Of a DNA stretch of 64,000 bases, positions 59,258-64,000 are shown one piece after another (the stretch's first letter is position 1; each line of letters opens with the position of its first letter). Position numbers and translations under genes: made by a program. The DNA is from Clavulina sp. PMI_390. Its lineage: Eukaryota; Basidiomycota; Agaricomycetes; Cantharellales; Hydnaceae. A model generated the notes under the pieces. The model did not search any database. It saw only the letters and a list, made by a program, of their open reading frames with translations, and had not been told where the DNA came from. The DNA is taken from contig WIDE01000062.1 of the NCBI GenBank assembly GCA_015039315.1, positions 1 through 64,000 on the forward strand, given 5' to 3'.

Positions 59258-59413
59258 ATGGATCTCTTCTCCATCGTCAACTTTGTTTTCTCCAGCAGTG
59301 CGTCGGAGCAGCAGTCTGAAGTGGAGGGAACAACCCCAAAAGACTCCAACTCGGTCCTCCCCACCCCAGCAGCTGGCGGTGGTTCCAACGGTTCTGGTTG
59401 CATCGTCGCTTGA
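59258..59413 (+). CDS. Lipopeptide mating pheromone precursor 2 (CaaX CIVA)
   Basis: A 51-residue intronless frame starting MDLFSIVNFVFSSSASEQQ and ending GSGCIVA before TGA; CIVA is a typical farnesyl CaaX box. Compared with precursor 1 it lacks three residues of the KDSKDS stretch and differs in nearly all residues just before the Cys (GGGSNGSGC against GGGSSGGSC) as well as in the last two residues. That is the part kept in the mature peptide, so the two pheromones could differ in receptor specificity. Upstream block, TATA spacing and post-stop GTGAGT (59420) are conserved with precursor 1, arguing that both are expressed. Confidence 0.87.
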   Translation: MDLFSIVNFVFSSSASEQQSEVEGTTPKDSNSVLPTPAAGGGSNGSGCIVA

Positions 59414-59899
59414 GCGTTAGTGAGTACTAGTTGAAGCAGAGTCGCTCCTCATGCATCTGACTTCGGTACCTTCTTACAACGACTGTAGTATGCTTCAGTA
59501 TCTCCCATGGCGCCGAAATTCTAGCGTGAATGTGAGCTGCTCTCTCATATCGTTCATGTTCCAGGTGAGAACAACCTTTCACTTCTTGAATTTTAGATTG
59601 AGGAGGTTCCTAATTTACGACCATCCCGTTGCCCTTTCAGCACTCCCTAAATCGTGCAGTTTTGCGTATAATTTTGTCTCTCATACGGAGTTATTGGTAG
59701 AATGATATAGATAGTCATTTTCCGAATGTTGTCGATCACGCCGATACCTAGCCCTCATCAATCTATCCCCTTACAATAACAGTACATTTTTGAGAAAATG
59801 AGTAGACATTTCAAGAAGGAGGCGCGAACAGTGATTCAGAGAATCAATCCTAATGAAGTAGTTCCGCTCCATTTAGCCGTGAATAGTTAAACCCAGAGG
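59414..59899. other. Spacer between pheromone 2 and TDP2-like copy B
   Basis: Aligns in pieces with 57611-58090. No other gene seen. Confidence 0.6.
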
Positions 59900-61419
59900 T
59901 CAAACGCCAACCCAGACGTTCACCACAACACCTAAATGGTCACTCGGCCACACACTCATCGTCTCATCATCCACGTTTCCCCAGCGCTTCACAACTTCGC
60001 GCGCGATAGGCTCAGCACCCAAGAAGCGCGCATTGCTAGCATATACGTTTGTCGCAGGTAGCGAGACCTGGCCATCCTTGCGAACGGATGGGGCTCCAGA
60101 GCTTGATTCCGCGGCGCCGTCGGGGAGAGTGGTAGCAGTGGATGTTGAAGGATATGGGAGGGAAGGGGTGTCGGGAAAGGCTTTGGCGAGAAGGTAGTCC
60201 AGGCGGCCAATACGTTCTTTACTGACCTTGCCCTTGAACTCGAGGCCCGCAATCCCGAACGATGGGATGTCGGTGAAGAGATTGATTTGGGCTGCCGATG
60301 TAGGAGAGTCCACTTTCCCTGCAGCCTCTTCGCTAGGGCCAGCGGTCTCAGTGTCGGCATCGGCATCGGCATCGGCGCCAGGGTGGGTATCGGAAGAGAC
60401 CAAAGTCGGTGGAGACCGTCGCTTGGCGAAATTGTCCGCTATCACGAAGAGATCTTTCCAGCCCTTCTGGACCATATTCTCTTCAATCTCAGCATACGAT
60501 TCGATGTTCGTATCGCCGCACAGTACACCCAATTCTAGATGCTCGATCGGTGGGTGATCTGGCTCTTGGGTACTTGAAGCTTTGGATTTCTTCTTTGCAC
60601 TAGAAGTTTGTTCCGCCGGTGATGCTACTGGCGTTTCGGATGACGAATAGAGCGGTGGAGGTAATCGGGATAGGCGCGAGATGCAGAAGGACATCTGCCG
60701 TGCTCGGTCGCGCGGGGTATATTCAAGGTGAGTATTTCCCACTAGGACTTATCATTATCCATCAGCACAAACAAGAAGCTTCTTAGCTTCTCATCGAGAA
60801 ACTCACCACAGCACCATCTCTCATTTTCAGCTTCAGCATCGACAGACCCCTCCCGCACTCACTGTTCTCATACCCCTCAAACGTTACACTCGCTTCGCAG
60901 CCCCGCTCAAAGACGAGCTTTCGCCGCACGAGGATGATGGTCCCATACCACGAGTTTGTGATGGCCGTTTCGTCGGAGATATGCGTAGTGAGATACGTTG
61001 ATCGCGCGACGTGGTGCGTGAGAAGGATCTCCTGGAACTTGGGAGTGACTTCTTGTAGGCAGACGACGTCTGGAGCCTATAAAACAATCAAGCGCGCGTT
61101 AAATTATGAGGCCAAATCGTCAGCCTCGGTACAGTCAACATAAGAATGAGACAAAGAGAAATGCACTCACCCCCTTTTCCAGAGCTTCAATCAACATTTT
61201 CCACCGCAGCTCGCACAGCGCAGGGTCAAACCACACATTCCACGTCGCGATCTTGAGCTGTCGGCGCGGCCACGCCGCATACTGCCGTACTTGAGACGTC
61301 GTCCCAAAGTCTCTGGGGTTGTACAGCTTCCATTCACCAGGTATCTCCAGTAGCGGCGGAGAGGACGTAATGAAAGGGAGTAAGGAGTAGTGGTATAGTG
61401 GGATAGATGTCACTGTCAT
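59900..61419 (-). CDS. TDP2-like endonuclease/exonuclease/phosphatase, copy B
   Basis: Paralogue of the gene at 54716-56301 with the same blocks: KIATWNVWFD, APDVVCLQEVTPKFQE, VGNTHLEYTP, GVLCGDTNIESYAEIEE, IGRLDYLLAKAFPD and SVWPSDHLGVVVNVWVG, so all catalytic residues are kept. A Thr/Ala/Asp repeat (GADADADADTETAG) lies in the linker. The second intron is a problem: after the donor used in copy A (gtgagt following DGAV) every nearby acceptor is out of frame. Using GTGCTG a few bases upstream with the acceptor cctag keeps the frame and costs about five residues. If that donor is not used, the copy is frameshifted. About 400 residues. Confidence 0.78.
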
Positions 61420-62212
61420 TGTCGTCGTGCAATTATTGGGTATTCAGACGCTCAATAGATGATGAATATCGTGCTCTGCGCCACCGGTGTAGGACTCAAA
61501 GCGCTGTATGACTTGACTTTGCGGTTTCACAGCTTGAGAATCAGGCTGGCGACCAGAGGCTGGGCAGCCCTCGAGATGAAAGAAAGCCTCGGCGAGTCAT
61601 CGATCTCTCGGGAACGAAGCGCTTTTTATGATTCGATACGATGCACAGGTTTCTCAGTCGTATTTCACAGTTGGGGCTCCATACACACAGCCTTGGAGGA
61701 AAATATTGCAAATGTGGGTGCGTATTGGATCAACAAGCCACAATAACGCGCGCCAATCATAAGCTTTCCTTGCGCTTTGAGACACGACTGGGAGGGTGGG
61801 AGATTGGCAATAGAAGACTTTTGGTTTTCTCAGCACTGGCGATGCTTCATTGGCGCTGGTGGGGCATGCTCACTGAGTGCGCTCCTGTTGGCAGTCTCCT
61901 AATCAGCACGCTAGTAAGCATCTCGACGTCGAGGCCGTTCTTAGTGTCAGCACACAAACTACCTCGCTGCACCAAGTGAAGGGACGCTAAGATGACACAC
62001 ACACACATAGAGAGGATACAATGAACGTGAAAGATTCAATTAGGGGTCAAAGGATAGATGGTTTAGAGTGTTCGTGTTCACATTCCAGAAAGCTAATGAT
62101 GTTGTTACAAAGGGGGTGGACAATGAATGACGATGAAGCAAGGAGGCAACGGGGGAGATGGAGATGTCGAAGGAGGTGGACAAGTAAAGGGCGCATCAAT
62201 AGGGGGCGGCCC
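61420..62212. other. Spacer between TDP2-like copy B and ATG8
   Basis: Holds the 5' flank of copy B and the 3' flank of ATG8, including a short AC microsatellite near 61995. I found no further pheromone-like CaaX frame. Confidence 0.45.
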
Positions 62213-63194
<982 letters not shown>

Positions 63195-63698
63195 GATAGT
63201 CTAGTAGTGGGTTGTGGTGGTTTGAGTAAGTGGTGGGGAGGAGGAGGAGGGCAGGGGTGGTCGTGACGGCTGACTTAAGGAGGACGTGCGGCGACGCCAA
63301 ACAAGCCGCTACATCACCTCGTTTATTCCCACGCCAGAAAACTAAGGGTCCTCCGTCGCCAAGAAAGGCATTTGCGCAGATATATCGAAGAAAGCGATCA
63401 ATTGTGGATGATGTGAAAGGAAAACAATGGGGTATTATGATAGTAGAAGAAATATAGTACACTAGACCATGGGCTATGTCATAGACTGAAAGAAAAAAGA
63501 GAAAAAAGCATGAGAACCGGATGTGTTGATGAGGGAACCTCTCGTGGTATTCGTGTGTGATGAGGAAAACAAATGGCACTATTACTAGCATGTTGAGACA
63601 ACAACATAGAATCTTGGGGATAAAGGGATAAAACAATGAGAAGGAAAGAAGAAAAAAACGAACACAAAAAATCAAGTGAATGTGAACGGAGAAAGGAA
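63195..63698. other. Upstream region of ATG8
   Basis: Purine-rich on the plus strand, with no gene I can support; should hold the ATG8 promoter and the 3' flank of the gene running off the right edge. Confidence 0.4.
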
Positions 63699-64000
63699 TC
63701 AATACGACCAGAGTCGGTATATCGGCGGGCGTTCAGCTCTAGGAGGTGCAGGGTCTTCGTCTTCTTCCGCATCTTGTGTAGTCAGAGCAGGAGCGCCAGA
63801 GCCCACCAAATGGGGAGTCGGAGCCACAGAGCTATGAACGTCATGCTCTGTCGCCGTCTGCCCATGCGCTGGAGATCCGGAGCTAGCGAGCGCTGCATCT
63901 TCTGACACGGCCGCTAACATAGGCTGGAATGGGAACGAATCGAAAGCGTCAAAATACTCTTCTCCTCCATCTGTGCTCAAACTGGGACTAGTCACCTCTC
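63699..64000 (-). CDS. 3' end of an unidentified gene (partial)
   Basis: An open minus-strand frame enters from the right edge and ends at 63699 with RPPIYRLWSY. The ~100 visible residues are Ser/Ala/Pro-rich with acidic patches (GGEEYFDAFDSF, DAEEDEDPAPP) and look like a disordered C-terminal tail. No start is inside the window. It could also be 3' UTR; too little is visible to name it. Confidence 0.4.
   Translation of the reverse strand, partial: EVTSPSLSTDGGEEYFDAFDSFPFQPMLAAVSEDAALASSGSPAHGQTATEHDVHSSVAPTPHLVGSGAPALTTQDAEEDEDPAPPRAERPPIYRLWSY

Noticed and set aside
61420..62212. A fourth pheromone precursor near ATG8
   Set aside because: No short frame ending in a CaaX box and no copy of the upstream block or TATA/ATG spacing was found.

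Overview
The window looks like nuclear DNA of a filamentous basidiomycete (Agaricomycetes). The support is gene style (many 45-70 nt GT-AG introns, several with repeatable phase), a DUF6534-type membrane protein, a fungal low-affinity cAMP phosphodiesterase, a GH128 glucanase, and small CaaX-ending lipopeptide pheromone precursors of basidiomycete type. The gene content and the large F-box family would suit a Rhizoctonia-like species, but that assignment is inference.

Layout. 1-3648 is a transposon bounded by 95-bp perfect inverted repeats. It carries an intact-looking DD34E Tc1/mariner-type transposase on the minus strand and, convergent to it, a 512-residue accessory gene with an RS-rich middle. 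4.3-20 kb is a mixed housekeeping/accessory stretch: an F-box protein, a small unknown protein, a DUF6534 membrane protein, a long dynamin-like nuclear GTPase (SLIP-GC type), a tandem pair of unknown ~217-residue genes and one more unknown gene. 20.3-53.3 kb is dominated by eleven plus-strand F-box-like genes that share one architecture: a short first exon, one intron in a conserved position (phase 2 in ten of eleven), then one long exon. They are interrupted by PDE1, RRP17/NOL12 and a secreted GH128 glucanase. One member (44.9-46.6 kb) is broken by a 113-bp frameshifting tandem duplication.

The most remarkable part is 54.1-61.4 kb. A unit made of a pheromone precursor gene (+) followed ~420-490 bp later by a convergent TDP2-like endonuclease/exonuclease/phosphatase gene (-) occurs three times in tandem, each in a different state of repair: broken pheromone + intact enzyme; intact pheromone + truncated enzyme; intact pheromone + near-intact enzyme. 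The two intact precursors are 54 and 51 residues and end in CVVV and CIVA; each has a TATA box exactly 83 bp before its ATG. No STE3-type receptor is visible in the window. The right end holds ATG8, with an unusual C-terminal extension, and the 3' end of a further minus-strand gene running off the window.

How the genes relate: the pheromone units would act in mate recognition; the F-box proteins would be SCF ubiquitin-ligase adaptors undergoing birth-and-death evolution; PDE1 tunes cAMP signalling; ATG8 drives autophagy; RRP17 acts in 5' rRNA processing. Apart from local duplicates there is no sign of a co-regulated metabolic cluster.
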